NCBI GenBank assembly: GCA_002478565.1
Contig: DLPC01000018.1
Location: forward strand, 160,263 to 224,262
Reading direction: 5' to 3'
DNA length: 64,000 nucleotides
From: Flavobacteriales bacterium UBA7468
GTDB taxonomy: Bacteria; Bacteroidota; Bacteroidia; Flavobacteriales_D; Crocinitomicaceae
Both the position numbers and the translations under genes were made by a program. Shown in pieces: positions 34,637 to 43,881 of this stretch. Below the pieces are notes generated by a model that was not told where the DNA came from, made no database searches, and saw only the letters and a list, made by a program, of their open reading frames with translations. Each line of letters opens with the position of its first letter. Position 1 is the stretch's first letter.

Positions 34637-35544
34637 AAGCACTCATAACACCTATCGACAAAGCCACTTTAAAAGCGGAATTAAATACCGAGCGTTTTCT
34701 ACGCAAAACACGCAAGGGCGACAACGAAATCTATCGGGTTAATTGCCACAATGCACCAAATGTACTCCGAGAAATAGGGCGCCTTCGAGAACTAACGTTC
34801 AGAGCTGCTGGTGGAGGCACCGGTGAAGAGATAGACCTAGACGAGCACGACTTTGGTCCCTACGCCTATGAACAACTCATCGTTTGGTCACCGGAGGATG
34901 AAGAAATTATTGGTGGTTACAGGTATTTGGCGTGTGCCAATGCAATGGATCAAAATGGGCAATATCATTTGTCCACAACGCATTATTTCCTTTTTAGCCA
35001 AGCCTTTAAAGACAACTATCTTCCATACACCATCGAATTGGGAAGAAGCTGGGTACAACCCAGTTTCCAACCAACGGTGAATCCGAAAAAAGGACTATTT
35101 GCTTTAGATAATATTTGGGATGGCCTTGGCGCGCTCATTCGCTTCTATCCTGAGGTAAAGTACTTTTTTGGAAAAGTGACGATGTATCCCGACTATGACA
35201 CCAGTAGCCGTGACTTCTTGCTATGTTTTCTGCAGCATTTTTTTCCAGATCCAGATCATTTAATGAACGCTTTTCACCCCTTGCAAATAGGCGATACAGA
35301 ACGCTATAAAAAACTCATTGAAGGAAAGGACTATAAAGAAGCATTCAAAGAACTTAATAGTTTTGTGCGCGAACGTGGCACTTTCATTCCGCCGCTCATG
35401 AATATCTACATGAATTTATCTGCAACCATGAGAACCTTTGATACTGCAGTAAATCCTGATTTTGGGAATGTAGAAGAAACAGGTATCCTCGTTACAATTG
35501 CCGATATTTACCCAGACAAAAAGGAAAGGCACCTCAATTTTTAA
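34633..35544 (+). CDS. GNAT/hemolysin-type N-acyltransferase (GlsB/OlsB-type candidate)
   Basis: A 303-residue protein of the acyl-ACP-dependent N-acyltransferase group found in OlsB/GlsB (PF13444-like). Conserved stretches include RLRELTFRAAGGGTG, the acidic EIDLDEHDFGPYAYEQLIVW, IIGGYRYLAC, TIELGRSWVQP and KYFFGKVTMYPDYD. It probably makes the 3-hydroxyacyl amide on glycine or ornithine and hands the product to the PlsC-like partner. The start overlaps the PlsC stop (ATGA). It ends 1 bp from the convergent sigma factor gene. Confidence 0.82.
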   Translation: MKALITPIDKATLKAELNTERFLRKTRKGDNEIYRVNCHNAPNVLREIGRLRELTFRAAGGGTGEEIDLDEHDFGPYAYEQLIVWSPEDEEIIGGYRYLACANAMDQNGQYHLSTTHYFLFSQAFKDNYLPYTIELGRSWVQPSFQPTVNPKKGLFALDNIWDGLGALIRFYPEVKYFFGKVTMYPDYDTSSRDFLLCFLQHFFPDPDHLMNAFHPLQIGDTERYKKLIEGKDYKEAFKELNSFVRERGTFIPPLMNIYMNLSATMRTFDTAVNPDFGNVEETGILVTIADIYPDKKERHLNF

Positions 35545-35545
35545 T

Positions 35546-36076
35546 TTACAACCATTCGAGATCGGTCCTATCTAACTTTTTGCGAATCTTAGCCTTGATC
35601 CGATTGATTTGAACGTCTGCATATTGAATACCTAATTTTTGCTCGATTTCCTTACTCGGCTTTTGATACATGTATTTCATTTTCAGAATAAGTGCTTCAT
35701 GTTTGTCTACACAACCAAGGGCTTGCTGCATCAGTTCAACAATTTGACGCTCTCTATCTAGCTGATCATCTGTTGCTTTGAGAATAAAAGCGGTGGTGGT
35801 ATTTTCCCAAACTGCATTTTTCTGAGCTTTTTGTTTTCGCAAATAAGAAATACAAAAATGAGTCACGACGGTACGCAACCATGCTTTTGAATCGAAAAGC
35901 GCCGCATCTCTGGGGTATTTTTTTTCAAAGATGGAATACAGATGTATGGCAAACTCTTGTTGTACGTCAGCATGCGTTTGTCCTGAAAAATACTTGGAGA
36001 TAATTCGTTTAAAAAAGGAATTATGCGCATTGTAAATCTGCTCAAATTGATCGTGATAGTGTATTGCTTGGCTCAT
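35546..36076 (-). CDS. ECF-type RNA polymerase sigma factor
   Basis: A 176-residue sigma-70 family factor of the small ECF class. Region 2 spans about 10-85 with DVQQEFAIHLYSIFEKKY and a helix containing SKAWLRTVVTHFCISYLRKQKAQ; region 4 spans about 110-170 with the HTH KPSKEIEQKLGIQYADVQINRIKAKIR. No anti-sigma gene is adjacent. It faces away from porQ across a 99-bp intergenic region that contains a small palindrome. In Bacteroidota, SigP of this class regulates T9SS genes; whether this factor does is unknown. Confidence 0.88.
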   Translation of the reverse strand: MSQAIHYHDQFEQIYNAHNSFFKRIISKYFSGQTHADVQQEFAIHLYSIFEKKYPRDAALFDSKAWLRTVVTHFCISYLRKQKAQKNAVWENTTTAFILKATDDQLDRERQIVELMQQALGCVDKHEALILKMKYMYQKPSKEIEQKLGIQYADVQINRIKAKIRKKLDRTDLEWL

Positions 36077-36101
36077 GATTTTTCATTTTACAATTATCGT
36101 T

Positions 36102-36117
36102 CCAAAATCATTTTTGG
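36102..36117. promoter_or_regulatory. Candidate operator CCAAAA-N4-TTTTGG between the sigma factor and porQ genes
   Basis: A perfect 6-bp inverted repeat with a 4-bp spacer in the divergent intergenic region, 26 bp upstream of the sigma-factor ATG and 59 bp upstream of porQ. A single copy was noticed. Confidence 0.35.
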
Positions 36118-36175
36118 GATTTTTCTTAGTATTTTCACAATCTCGAATCCATTTTATCGTTTTTGAGTCAACACT

Positions 36176-37213
36176 ATGAAACTGATTGTCCTGCTTTTTG
36201 TGATCTTAAATTTCGTTGGACTTGCCCAATACAATCTTGGCAACAACGCTTTTACTGGATTTGAACAGACTACGTCCTGCAAAAGTCTTGGAGTGGGCAC
36301 CAAATACTACGCCCTACCCGATGGCGATTTATCCACAACCTTAGACCAAGCTGCCCTACTCAATGCTCAAATGGTTGGATCATTACACAGTACCTTTGGC
36401 ATCTTGCCATCTGGAGTCAACTTCGGCATTTTCAGCACTGCTCTTCAAACAAAAATAGGAACCATCTCACCCTATATTCGTTACCTGAACTATGGCAATT
36501 TCACCGAGACCAACCCAGTTGGTGATGTCATCGGGACTTTCAATGCTACTGATTATCAAATTGGCATGAGCTATGCCTATGCGCCCAATCCATTTTTTAG
36601 AATGGGTGCACAATTCAATTTACTCGGATCGCAATTAGAACGCTACAGTGCTTTTGGCCTGAGTTCAAATTTTTCAGCGCTTCTGATTCATCCCAAAAAA
36701 CTCCTTACTGCAGCTTTTGGCGTGCGCAATTTGGGCTTGGTTTTCAAAGATTATTCAAATACCGCCAATTCTTCTCTTCCTCTTGATACCTACATTGCAT
36801 TAAGTTACAAATTGGCGCATGCACCATTTCGATTTCATATCATCGGGCATTCCTTGAACCGTCCGAACAATATTTGGCTTGATCCAAATGCAAGCCCTAC
36901 CTATGATCCGCTCACTGGCGACACCATTCCAATTTACACCCCAAACTTCGGCGAGAAACTAGCCAATCACCTCAATTTTCAATTAGAACTTGTTCCAAAA
37001 GGAGCTTTTCAATTGAGGATGGGCTTTAATTACAACCGTAGGCAACAACTTAAACTCAATGATTTTCCTGGCCTAGCCGGATTTTCTGTAGGGACAAGCA
37101 TCAAAATCAAGAAATTTGACCTCGATTATGCCGTGCAATTTTATTCAAAAGCAGGTACTATTCATGCAATTGGTCTGAGTACAGATCTGAACCGTTGGAA
37201 AAAGAAGATCTAA
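36176..37213 (+). CDS. porQ: Type IX secretion system protein PorQ
   Basis: A 345-residue outer-membrane barrel of the FadL-like PorV/PorQ group, with a signal peptide (1-17, ending GLAQ). PorQ-typical motifs are NNAFTGFEQTT, the ISPYIRYLNYGNFTE stretch, QLERYSAFGLSSNF, KLAHAPFRFHIIGHSLNRP and the terminal strands GFNYNRRQQLKLNDFPGLAG. In the T9SS the PorV/PorQ proteins shuttle or anchor cargo, with PorQ bound to PorZ in the attachment complex. Presence of porQ fits the T9SS-sorted proteins encoded at 14635, 45801 and probably 8755. It shares its TAA region with the convergent trmN6 stop (4-bp overlap). Confidence 0.9.
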   Translation: MKLIVLLFVILNFVGLAQYNLGNNAFTGFEQTTSCKSLGVGTKYYALPDGDLSTTLDQAALLNAQMVGSLHSTFGILPSGVNFGIFSTALQTKIGTISPYIRYLNYGNFTETNPVGDVIGTFNATDYQIGMSYAYAPNPFFRMGAQFNLLGSQLERYSAFGLSSNFSALLIHPKKLLTAAFGVRNLGLVFKDYSNTANSSLPLDTYIALSYKLAHAPFRFHIIGHSLNRPNNIWLDPNASPTYDPLTGDTIPIYTPNFGEKLANHLNFQLELVPKGAFQLRMGFNYNRRQQLKLNDFPGLAGFSVGTSIKIKKFDLDYAVQFYSKAGTIHAIGLSTDLNRWKKKI

Positions 37214-37938
37214 AGCTTTTTTGCGTGCAGGTATGCCGCTAAGTCGATGTAGTCCTGATGAAAACTACCGTCTGTATTTCGGATATGCAACACCTTCTCG
37301 GAAAATGGAACATTTTGCTCATCTGCTGAATTTTCCTTCTTTGAAAAAGCCACTACCCAACGAATATCCGGTTTATTGCTATTGGAATGAAAACGTATCC
37401 TTTTGAACAGTTTCATGCCTTTTTGCGCCAAATGATCGCAAACCTTGTCTGCTATGTCTTTGGGCAACACCAACCAAAATGTTCCTGTTTCTTTTAATTG
37501 CAACAGGCACGCATCAATAAAATCATAAAAAGCCATTTCATCGATGTGCTTGGCTTGCTTTTTGTCAGGATTGTTACTTTTTAAATCGTCTATAAAATAA
37601 GGCGGATTCGAGACCACCACATCAAATAACGCTGACTGGGCTAAGTCTTGAACAGTCGAATGAAGAATGTTCAGCCGTTCAGAAAACTTAGTATTCAAAA
37701 AATTAAACGAGGCATCTAAAAAAGCGCTTTCGTTGGGTTCTACGGCTGTCACGTGGATATGCTGAAAACGAGAAGCAAGGATCAATGCGATAACGCCTGT
37801 ACCGGTACCCACATCGAGTACACGGGTAGCATCTTCGGTAATTGCGACGCTTGCGCCGAGTAATATGGCATCTGTTCCGACTTTGAGCGGACTATTTGTT
37901 TGAACTATCGAAAAATCGCGAAAATCAAATTTAGACAT
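37210..37938 (-). CDS. trmN6: tRNA1(Val) (adenine-37-N6)-methyltransferase family protein
   Basis: A 242-residue Rossmann methyltransferase of the YfiC/TrmN6 group. The SAM loop is VLDVGTGTGVIALILA, the acidic binding residue is in VTAVEPNE, and the catalytic NPPY motif is FDVVVSNPPYF. The N-terminus FRDFSIVQTNSPLKVGTDAILLGA is diagnostic of the group. The start is the ATG at 37938, which shares one base with the proS TGA (TGATG), so the gene is coupled to proS. Substrate assigned from the family. Confidence 0.9.
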   Translation of the reverse strand: MSKFDFRDFSIVQTNSPLKVGTDAILLGASVAITEDATRVLDVGTGTGVIALILASRFQHIHVTAVEPNESAFLDASFNFLNTKFSERLNILHSTVQDLAQSALFDVVVSNPPYFIDDLKSNNPDKKQAKHIDEMAFYDFIDACLLQLKETGTFWLVLPKDIADKVCDHLAQKGMKLFKRIRFHSNSNKPDIRWVVAFSKKENSADEQNVPFSEKVLHIRNTDGSFHQDYIDLAAYLHAKKL

Positions 37939-39410
37939 CAATAGGCTTTGGCGAATACAACGCGTCTTTCAGATGGTTTACCTGTAACCATACAAACGCC
38001 TGGTGTTGGGTCTCCGTCAAAAGGGATGCAGCGAATCGTTGCTTTGGTTTCTTGCTTGATGAGCTCTTCTGTTTCAGGTGTGCCATCCCAATGCGCTAAA
38101 AAGAAACCTCCTTTTTCAATTTCAACTTTGAATTGCTCGTAAGAATCAATTTGTTTGGTATTGGCCGTTCTGAAATCTTTGGCTTTTTGTAATAATTGCG
38201 CTTGAATTGCTGTGAGTAAGTTTTGAATGAAGTTTGCAATGCCTTCAAAGTCGACCACCTCTTTGGATTTGGTATCGCGGCGTGCCACTTCAATTTTGCC
38301 ATTTTCGAGGTCTCTAGGCCCCATGGCCAAGCGAATAGGAACACCTTTTGTTTCGTATTCGGCAAATTTCCATCCTGGACGGCGGTTGTCGTCATTGTCG
38401 TATTTAAAACGAATGCCAAGTGACTTCAATTCTTTAGCCAAGGTAGCAAAACGCTCTGAAATAGCGGCCAGTTCTTCCTCAGACCTGTAGATCGGAACCC
38501 CAACTACTTGTATTGGTGCCAATGCTGGTGGCAAAACCAAACCTTGATCATCGGAATGTGTCATGATAAGCGCTCCCATGAGGCGAGTGGAAACACCCCA
38601 AGAAGTTGCCCAAACGTAATCTAATTTCCCTTCTTTGTCAGCGAATTTAACTTCAAATGCTTTGGCAAAATTTTGCCCTAAGAAGTGACTGGTTCCTGCC
38701 TGCAAGGCCTTACCATCTTGCATGAGTGCTTCAATACAAAGCGTATCTTCGGCACCTGCAAAACGTTCACTTGCTGTTTTACGCCCTTTTAAAACAGGCA
38801 TGGCCATGTAATTTTCAGCAAATTCAGCATAGACGTCTAGCATTTGTTCTGCTTCAGCGATGGCTTCTGTTTTAGTAGCATGAGCAGTGTGCCCTTCTTG
38901 CCATAAGAATTCTGCGGTGCGCAAGAAAAGTCGGGTACGCATTTCCCAACGCACGACATTAGCCCATTGGTTGATCAAAATGGGTAAATCGCGGTATGAT
39001 TGGATCCAGTTTTTGTAAGAGTTCCAAATAATAGTTTCAGAAGTTGGCCTAACAATGAGTTCTTCTTGAAGTTTGGCATCCGGATCTACAACTACACCAC
39101 TACCGTCCTCAGCATTTTTGAGGCGATAATGCGTCACTACCGCGCATTCTTTGGCGAAACCGTCAACATGAGCCGCTTCTTTACTGAGGTAACTTTTCGG
39201 AATGAATAAGGGGAAATAGGCGTTGGAGTGCCCGGTTTCTTTGAACTTGGCATCGAGTACGTCGCGCATGTTTTCCCAGATCGCATAACCATAGGGTTTA
39301 ATGACCATACAACCACGCACATCGGAATGTTCGGCGAGGTCTGCTTGATAAACGAGGTCGTTGTACCAGGTTGCGTAATCTTCTTCACGGGTTACTCTCT
39401 TCTCTGCCAT
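37938..39410 (-). CDS. proS: Prolyl-tRNA synthetase, type 3 (ProS3, eukaryote/archaeal-like)
   Basis: A 490-residue class II aminoacyl-tRNA synthetase lacking the editing insertion of type-1 enzymes. Motif 2 lies around QWANVVRWEMRTRLFLRTAE, preceded by RPTSETIIW and followed by QEGHTAHATKTEA; motif 3 is STRLMGALIMTHSDDQGL. The anticodon-binding domain follows (about 290-400), and the C-terminal domain ends with FAKAY, the terminal Tyr being typical of this type. It is coupled to trmN6 downstream and preceded by a TATCTTTG promoter box. Confidence 0.97.
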   Translation of the reverse strand: MAEKRVTREEDYATWYNDLVYQADLAEHSDVRGCMVIKPYGYAIWENMRDVLDAKFKETGHSNAYFPLFIPKSYLSKEAAHVDGFAKECAVVTHYRLKNAEDGSGVVVDPDAKLQEELIVRPTSETIIWNSYKNWIQSYRDLPILINQWANVVRWEMRTRLFLRTAEFLWQEGHTAHATKTEAIAEAEQMLDVYAEFAENYMAMPVLKGRKTASERFAGAEDTLCIEALMQDGKALQAGTSHFLGQNFAKAFEVKFADKEGKLDYVWATSWGVSTRLMGALIMTHSDDQGLVLPPALAPIQVVGVPIYRSEEELAAISERFATLAKELKSLGIRFKYDNDDNRRPGWKFAEYETKGVPIRLAMGPRDLENGKIEVARRDTKSKEVVDFEGIANFIQNLLTAIQAQLLQKAKDFRTANTKQIDSYEQFKVEIEKGGFFLAHWDGTPETEELIKQETKATIRCIPFDGDPTPGVCMVTGKPSERRVVFAKAY

Positions 39411-39429
39411 AGCTCTTGATTTGAAAAGG

Positions 39430-39437
39430 CAAAGATA
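39430..39437 (-). promoter_or_regulatory. Promoter -7 box of proS
   Basis: Minus strand TATCTTTG, matching TAnnTTTG, 19 bp upstream of the ATG at 39410 in the short gap after the LTA-synthase-like gene. A clear -33 element was not found. Confidence 0.5.
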
Positions 39438-39461
39438 CGGAATTCCTAGATTATTTCGGCC

Positions 39462-41294
39462 CTACTTCGTCTTGCGACAGCGATTTTCAAGCAAGCGATT
39501 TTGATAATCTTGATAGGTCGCGAGTAAAAGATTCAAGCGCCTTTGTAAATTCAATGGCAATGCGCTTTTTGTGTTTACATTGGGATTCCATGCAAAAATA
39601 TCAAAATGTCCATTTTGACTATCGAATGATATCAAATTGCCATTTTCGTAAACAAGCTTGGCACCTTGCTTTTGATTGCGAATCGAGGTGCCAAATGTAA
39701 AGGCTTGTTGCTGAAAACCAAGCAAATCGATGATGGTTGGAAAGATGTCAATTTGTTGAAAGACCTGATCCTTTTTGAGTTTCCATTCGAGCTTGGTTTT
39801 TAAGTTAATTTTCGGATGATAAAATCCGATTGGAATGCGATAACGCATCTCTGTTGACTGATTGGACGGAAGCCGCGTAGGCCCAACATGATCGGCACAA
39901 AGCACAAAGAGCGTGCGATCATACCACTTTTGTTTAGCTGCCTTTTGAAAGAATGCTTGCAGCGCCATGTCTGTGTAGGAAATGGTGGCACAAAGAGGTT
40001 CTGGCCCTCGCTTTACTTTGGATTGATAAGATTTCGGAATGAGATAAGGATGGTGCGAACTGAGGCTAAAAAAAGTACTCAAAAACGGCTCCTTGAAACT
40101 ACTTAGTTCCTTTACAAAAAATTGAAACATATGGTGATCCCAAATTCCCCAATTGCCATCAAAAGCTTCGGGCCCTTTGTAATTTTCCATGCCATAATAA
40201 CTACTTATACCAATTGACTTCGTAAAATCATCGAAATTCATCGAACCCGTTTTAGCACCATGAAAGAAGGAGCAGTGATAACCATTGTCAGTTAAAACGG
40301 ACGGTAAAGCATCGATTTGATTGGTGCAAAATGGGCTCAAAATATAAGACTCATTTTGCCAAGAAGGCATTCCTGCGAGTATGGCTGGCACCGCATCCAT
40401 GGACGTTCGACCATTGGCTATTGCTGCCTCTAAAAATAGACTTTTCTGGAGTAAAGAATCTAGAAAAGGGCTAAAAGACATTGGGCTGTTTGGACCCGCA
40501 TAGGCTGTACCAAAACTCTCTAGCATGATCAACACAATATTGGTGCCTTTCGGCAAAATTGGCTGTTTATGATAGTTTGGCGCAACAAGGTATTTTTTAA
40601 GTTCGTTATCGCTAAAAAAAGTAACCTTTTTACGAGCTTCGAATTGTCTTGATTTCAAAACGGTAAAGGCCGTATTTAAAACCAAAGGTGCCTCCTCTAA
40701 ACTTGTCATTGCACTCGCATCAATGATACTCAGTGGCCTGAGTGAAAATCCGCCTCTGGCTAAAGAAAAGTTAAATAACAGGATTGTAAAATAAACGAGC
40801 CAAGCTTTTGTTTTATTTTCATGGACTAAACTATGACTGCGCTTCATTGACTTCAAAAACCCAAATAAAAGTCCAATAAAAAGAAGGGGTAACCACCAAA
40901 ATTCAATTAAAAATTCACCCGCCAAAGAACTCGTTTCAGTACCGGTGAGTAAATGTGTAAAGTAACTAAAGCTAGAACGTTTTTGGGTGTAGGAAAAATA
41001 AGCGATGTCCCAACAGTTGAGCGTCAGGACAAAAACTCCAATTAGCAACAGGTATGTTTTGTATAGAATACTTAAGAAATTGTTGGATTTCCAAGAACCT
41101 GGAAATCCAAAAACGGCACAAGGCAAACCCAATAGGGCAATCGTAACTGCATCAAAGAAAGCACCAATTGTGAATCCACTCAAGGTAATGGACTCAAAAA
41201 AACTAGCGTTCTGCCAAGCAAAAACCAGCCGAAGAATGGTCATTGCAAACCACAAGTAAATGTAAGGGCGCAAAAACAACAAAGACTGCCTCAC
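39462..41294 (-). CDS. LTA synthase/sulfatase-family membrane phosphoglycerol-type transferase
   Basis: A 610-residue protein with about five N-terminal transmembrane segments (up to about residue 190) and an extracytoplasmic alkaline-phosphatase-superfamily domain (about 245-540). Metal and catalytic motifs are NIVLIMLESFGTAYAGPNSP, then GRTSMDAVPAILAG with the catalytic Thr, DGNWGIWDHHMF, and LFVLCADHVGP. It resembles LtaS/OpgB/EptA-type transferases that move phosphoglycerol or phosphoethanolamine onto envelope glycans or lipids; the donor is unknown. The start is a GTG at 41294, one base after the E1 stop, so translation is likely coupled. Confidence 0.85.
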   Translation of the reverse strand: MRQSLLFLRPYIYLWFAMTILRLVFAWQNASFFESITLSGFTIGAFFDAVTIALLGLPCAVFGFPGSWKSNNFLSILYKTYLLLIGVFVLTLNCWDIAYFSYTQKRSSFSYFTHLLTGTETSSLAGEFLIEFWWLPLLFIGLLFGFLKSMKRSHSLVHENKTKAWLVYFTILLFNFSLARGGFSLRPLSIIDASAMTSLEEAPLVLNTAFTVLKSRQFEARKKVTFFSDNELKKYLVAPNYHKQPILPKGTNIVLIMLESFGTAYAGPNSPMSFSPFLDSLLQKSLFLEAAIANGRTSMDAVPAILAGMPSWQNESYILSPFCTNQIDALPSVLTDNGYHCSFFHGAKTGSMNFDDFTKSIGISSYYGMENYKGPEAFDGNWGIWDHHMFQFFVKELSSFKEPFLSTFFSLSSHHPYLIPKSYQSKVKRGPEPLCATISYTDMALQAFFQKAAKQKWYDRTLFVLCADHVGPTRLPSNQSTEMRYRIPIGFYHPKINLKTKLEWKLKKDQVFQQIDIFPTIIDLLGFQQQAFTFGTSIRNQKQGAKLVYENGNLISFDSQNGHFDIFAWNPNVNTKSALPLNLQRRLNLLLATYQDYQNRLLENRCRKTK

Positions 41295-41295
41295 C

Positions 41296-43290
41296 TTAAT
41301 AAGCTAGCAACTGATCCAAAACAGATAATAGCCTCGATTGAGCTAGAAATTGTTGCTCGAGGTCAGCGGCAAAAGGCACTGGCGTATCGAGCGATGCCAC
41401 CCTCAGCACAGGTGCGTCTAAGGATTCAAAACAATGTTCATTGACCAAAGCAACGAGCTCACCACCAATACCGCCGGTCATGGTGTCTTCGTGCAGCACC
41501 AGAACGCGGCCAGTCTTTGATGCGGCAGCAACAATCGCAGGAATGTCAAGAGGAAGTAAGGTTCGCAGGTCTAAGATTTCAATACTTACATCTGGTCTTT
41601 GAGCCGCAGCCTCTAAAGCCCAATGAACACCTAAACCATAGGTGAGGATGGTGAGGTCTGAGCCAGACTGAACGGTTGCTGCTTTTCCAATTTCAACAGT
41701 ATAATAGCTATCAGGAACCTGCCCCTTTAGACTACGATATAAAAATTTGTGTTCAAAGAAGATAACTGGATTGGGATCTTCAAAAGCCGCTAGCAATAAG
41801 CCCTTGGCATCGTGTGGATTGGACGGATAAACCACTTTTAAACCAGGGGTATGCACAAACCATGCTTCATTGCTTTGGGAGTGAAAAGGCCCCGCGGCTG
41901 TTCCTGCGCCTGTAGGCATGCGTACCACAACATCTGCTTTTTGCCCCCAACGCCAATGAATTTTTGCCAAATTATTGATGATTTGATTGAAACCAACACT
42001 CACAAAATCGGCAAATTGCATTTCAACCATTGCTTTGGCTCCGGCAATGGACAAGCCTAAACCTGCACCAATGATTGCAGATTCACAGAGAGGTGTGTTT
42101 CTAACGCGGTCTTTACCAAAACGATCAACAAAACCTTCAGTAACTTTGAATGCACCACCATATTCTGCAATGTCTTGCCCCATTAAAACCAGCTCGGGAT
42201 GACGCTCCATTGCAGTGGCTAAACCATCTTGAATGGCATCGATGAATCTTTTTTCAGACTGAGCACCGGTAGGCGCTATTTCCTTGTAAGTATGCGGCGC
42301 ATAAACATCTAAAAGCTCTTGTGCAAAATCTGGTACGATTTTAGGTTCGTTGTTTGCCTGATCAAAAGCGGTTTGAATCTGTTGTTTGAATTCAGCTTTG
42401 ATGGTTTCTACATTTTGCTCACTTAAAATGTTTTCAGAAAGCAAGTATTGCTCAAAGCCAAGCACCGGATCTTTAGACTCCCAGGATGCTTGCAAACCTT
42501 CTGGGTAATACTTGGTACCCGATGCTTCTTCGTGCCCTCGCATTCGGAAGGTCATTAATTCTAATAAGAACGGCCTCGGACTAACTGCCATTGCAGCTTT
42601 TATTTTTCTGACCGTTCGGATGACTTCTAATATGTTGTTGCCATCAACTTGGATGGCTTCCATACCGTAACCAATCCCTTTATCAATGAATTGTTTGCAG
42701 CGGAATTGTTCTATAGATGGTGTACTGAGCCCCCAGCAATTATTCTCAATTGCAAAAATGACGGGAAGATCCCAAACCGCAGCGACATTAAGCGCTTCGT
42801 GAAAGTCTCCTTCAGAAGCACCACCGTCACCTGAATATACCAAAGTTGCTTTTTGCTCACCTCTAATTTTATTGTAGAGCGCAATACCGTCAGCGATGCC
42901 TAACTGAGGACCAAGATGAGAGATCATGCCCACCAATTTGTGGTCTTGGGTTCCAAAATGAAAACTACGGTCGCGGCCTTTAGTGTAACCACTTGCTTTG
43001 CCTTGAAACTGCGCAAATAATCTATGAAGCGGGATATCACGCGTGGTAAATACACCTAAATTTCGGTGCATGGGCAATATATATTCTTCTGAAGACATCG
43101 CGTAGGACGTTCCTACTGAAACAGCCTCTTGTCCCCACCCTGAAAACCACTTACTGATTTTACCTTGTCGCAGCAAAATGAGCATTTTCTCCTCTATGAG
43201 TCTAGGAAGAACAAGTTTTTTGTAGATGCTAATTAGTTCGTCATTTTCGAAACCCTCGCGTTGGAAGGAGATATTGGTGTTGATTGACAT
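41296..43290 (-). CDS. Fused alpha/beta E1 subunit of a 2-oxoacid (branched-chain type) dehydrogenase
   Basis: A 664-residue thiamine-diphosphate enzyme with alpha and beta chains joined in one polypeptide. The alpha part (about 25-330) carries the ThDP motif YSGDGGASEGDFHEALNVAA through IENNCWGLSTP and the phosphorylation-loop-like FRMRGHEEASG. The beta part (about 345-664) has GQDIAEYGGAFKVTEG, CESAIIGAGLG, MPTGAGTAAGPFHSQSNEAW and ILDLRTLLPLD. It decarboxylates a branched-chain 2-oxoacid and acylates the E2 lipoyl domain. No E2/E3 gene is adjacent. The fused form is common in Bacteroidota. It follows a lipoprotein gene by 8 bp. Confidence 0.93.
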   Translation of the reverse strand: MSINTNISFQREGFENDELISIYKKLVLPRLIEEKMLILLRQGKISKWFSGWGQEAVSVGTSYAMSSEEYILPMHRNLGVFTTRDIPLHRLFAQFQGKASGYTKGRDRSFHFGTQDHKLVGMISHLGPQLGIADGIALYNKIRGEQKATLVYSGDGGASEGDFHEALNVAAVWDLPVIFAIENNCWGLSTPSIEQFRCKQFIDKGIGYGMEAIQVDGNNILEVIRTVRKIKAAMAVSPRPFLLELMTFRMRGHEEASGTKYYPEGLQASWESKDPVLGFEQYLLSENILSEQNVETIKAEFKQQIQTAFDQANNEPKIVPDFAQELLDVYAPHTYKEIAPTGAQSEKRFIDAIQDGLATAMERHPELVLMGQDIAEYGGAFKVTEGFVDRFGKDRVRNTPLCESAIIGAGLGLSIAGAKAMVEMQFADFVSVGFNQIINNLAKIHWRWGQKADVVVRMPTGAGTAAGPFHSQSNEAWFVHTPGLKVVYPSNPHDAKGLLLAAFEDPNPVIFFEHKFLYRSLKGQVPDSYYTVEIGKAATVQSGSDLTILTYGLGVHWALEAAAQRPDVSIEILDLRTLLPLDIPAIVAAASKTGRVLVLHEDTMTGGIGGELVALVNEHCFESLDAPVLRVASLDTPVPFAADLEQQFLAQSRLLSVLDQLLAY

Positions 43291-43298
43291 GGAGAAAA

Positions 43299-43847
43299 TT
43301 AAACTTTTAATCCTTTAACGATGCGCTCTTTGCGTTTGGTTTTTTCTAATTTCTTTTTAATCACTTCTAAGTGAGCGGCTCTTGGTGCACCTCGGGTGAG
43401 GTCAATTTTGTAGGTATTGCCGCCGTAATTGATTTTTGCGCCACCGCTCGCTGTCCAGTCGGCATCTAGGTAATATTGTCTGACACTTGCGCCTTCATTT
43501 TTTGTGGCAAAAGGAATGTAACGCAAATCGCCGGTTTCGAAACGAACTAAGATTTGTCCCGCAGGACCAAAACCTTCAAAAATACAACGTGTACCTGCCG
43601 GAATGATGACGGATTCTGACTGGCTACTTGAACTTGAAACCAATGCACCATTTTGAGTGGTAAGCTCGCTGGCTTGAACATTGACTTGATTCAAAATAAT
43701 CGTATGCGAAATATAAAATTGTACTTGTCTGAATTTCTCTTCAGAGTCTAGGCTGAATTCATCGCGAATTGCGGTAGTGTATGGAATTCGTGTTCCACAT
43801 GACATAGTTGTTAAAGCCAATAAGGCAAACCATACAAAATGCTTCAT
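43299..43847 (-). CDS. Hypothetical lipoprotein
   Basis: A 182-residue protein with a lipoprotein signal ending LTTMSC (Cys17). The middle carries a Ser-rich linker (SSSSSQSES), and the rest is beta-rich with a basic helical C-terminus (HLEVIKKKLEKTKRKERIVK). Family not recognised; similar small lipoproteins occur widely in Flavobacteriales. It is upstream of the E1 gene by 8 bp, which is probably only operon convenience. Confidence 0.68.
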   Translation of the reverse strand: MKHFVWFALLALTTMSCGTRIPYTTAIRDEFSLDSEEKFRQVQFYISHTIILNQVNVQASELTTQNGALVSSSSSQSESVIIPAGTRCIFEGFGPAGQILVRFETGDLRYIPFATKNEGASVRQYYLDADWTASGGAKINYGGNTYKIDLTRGAPRAAHLEVIKKKLEKTKRKERIVKGLKV

Positions 43848-43881
43848 AGTTTGTTAAATTTGTTCAAAATTAATTAAAAAG

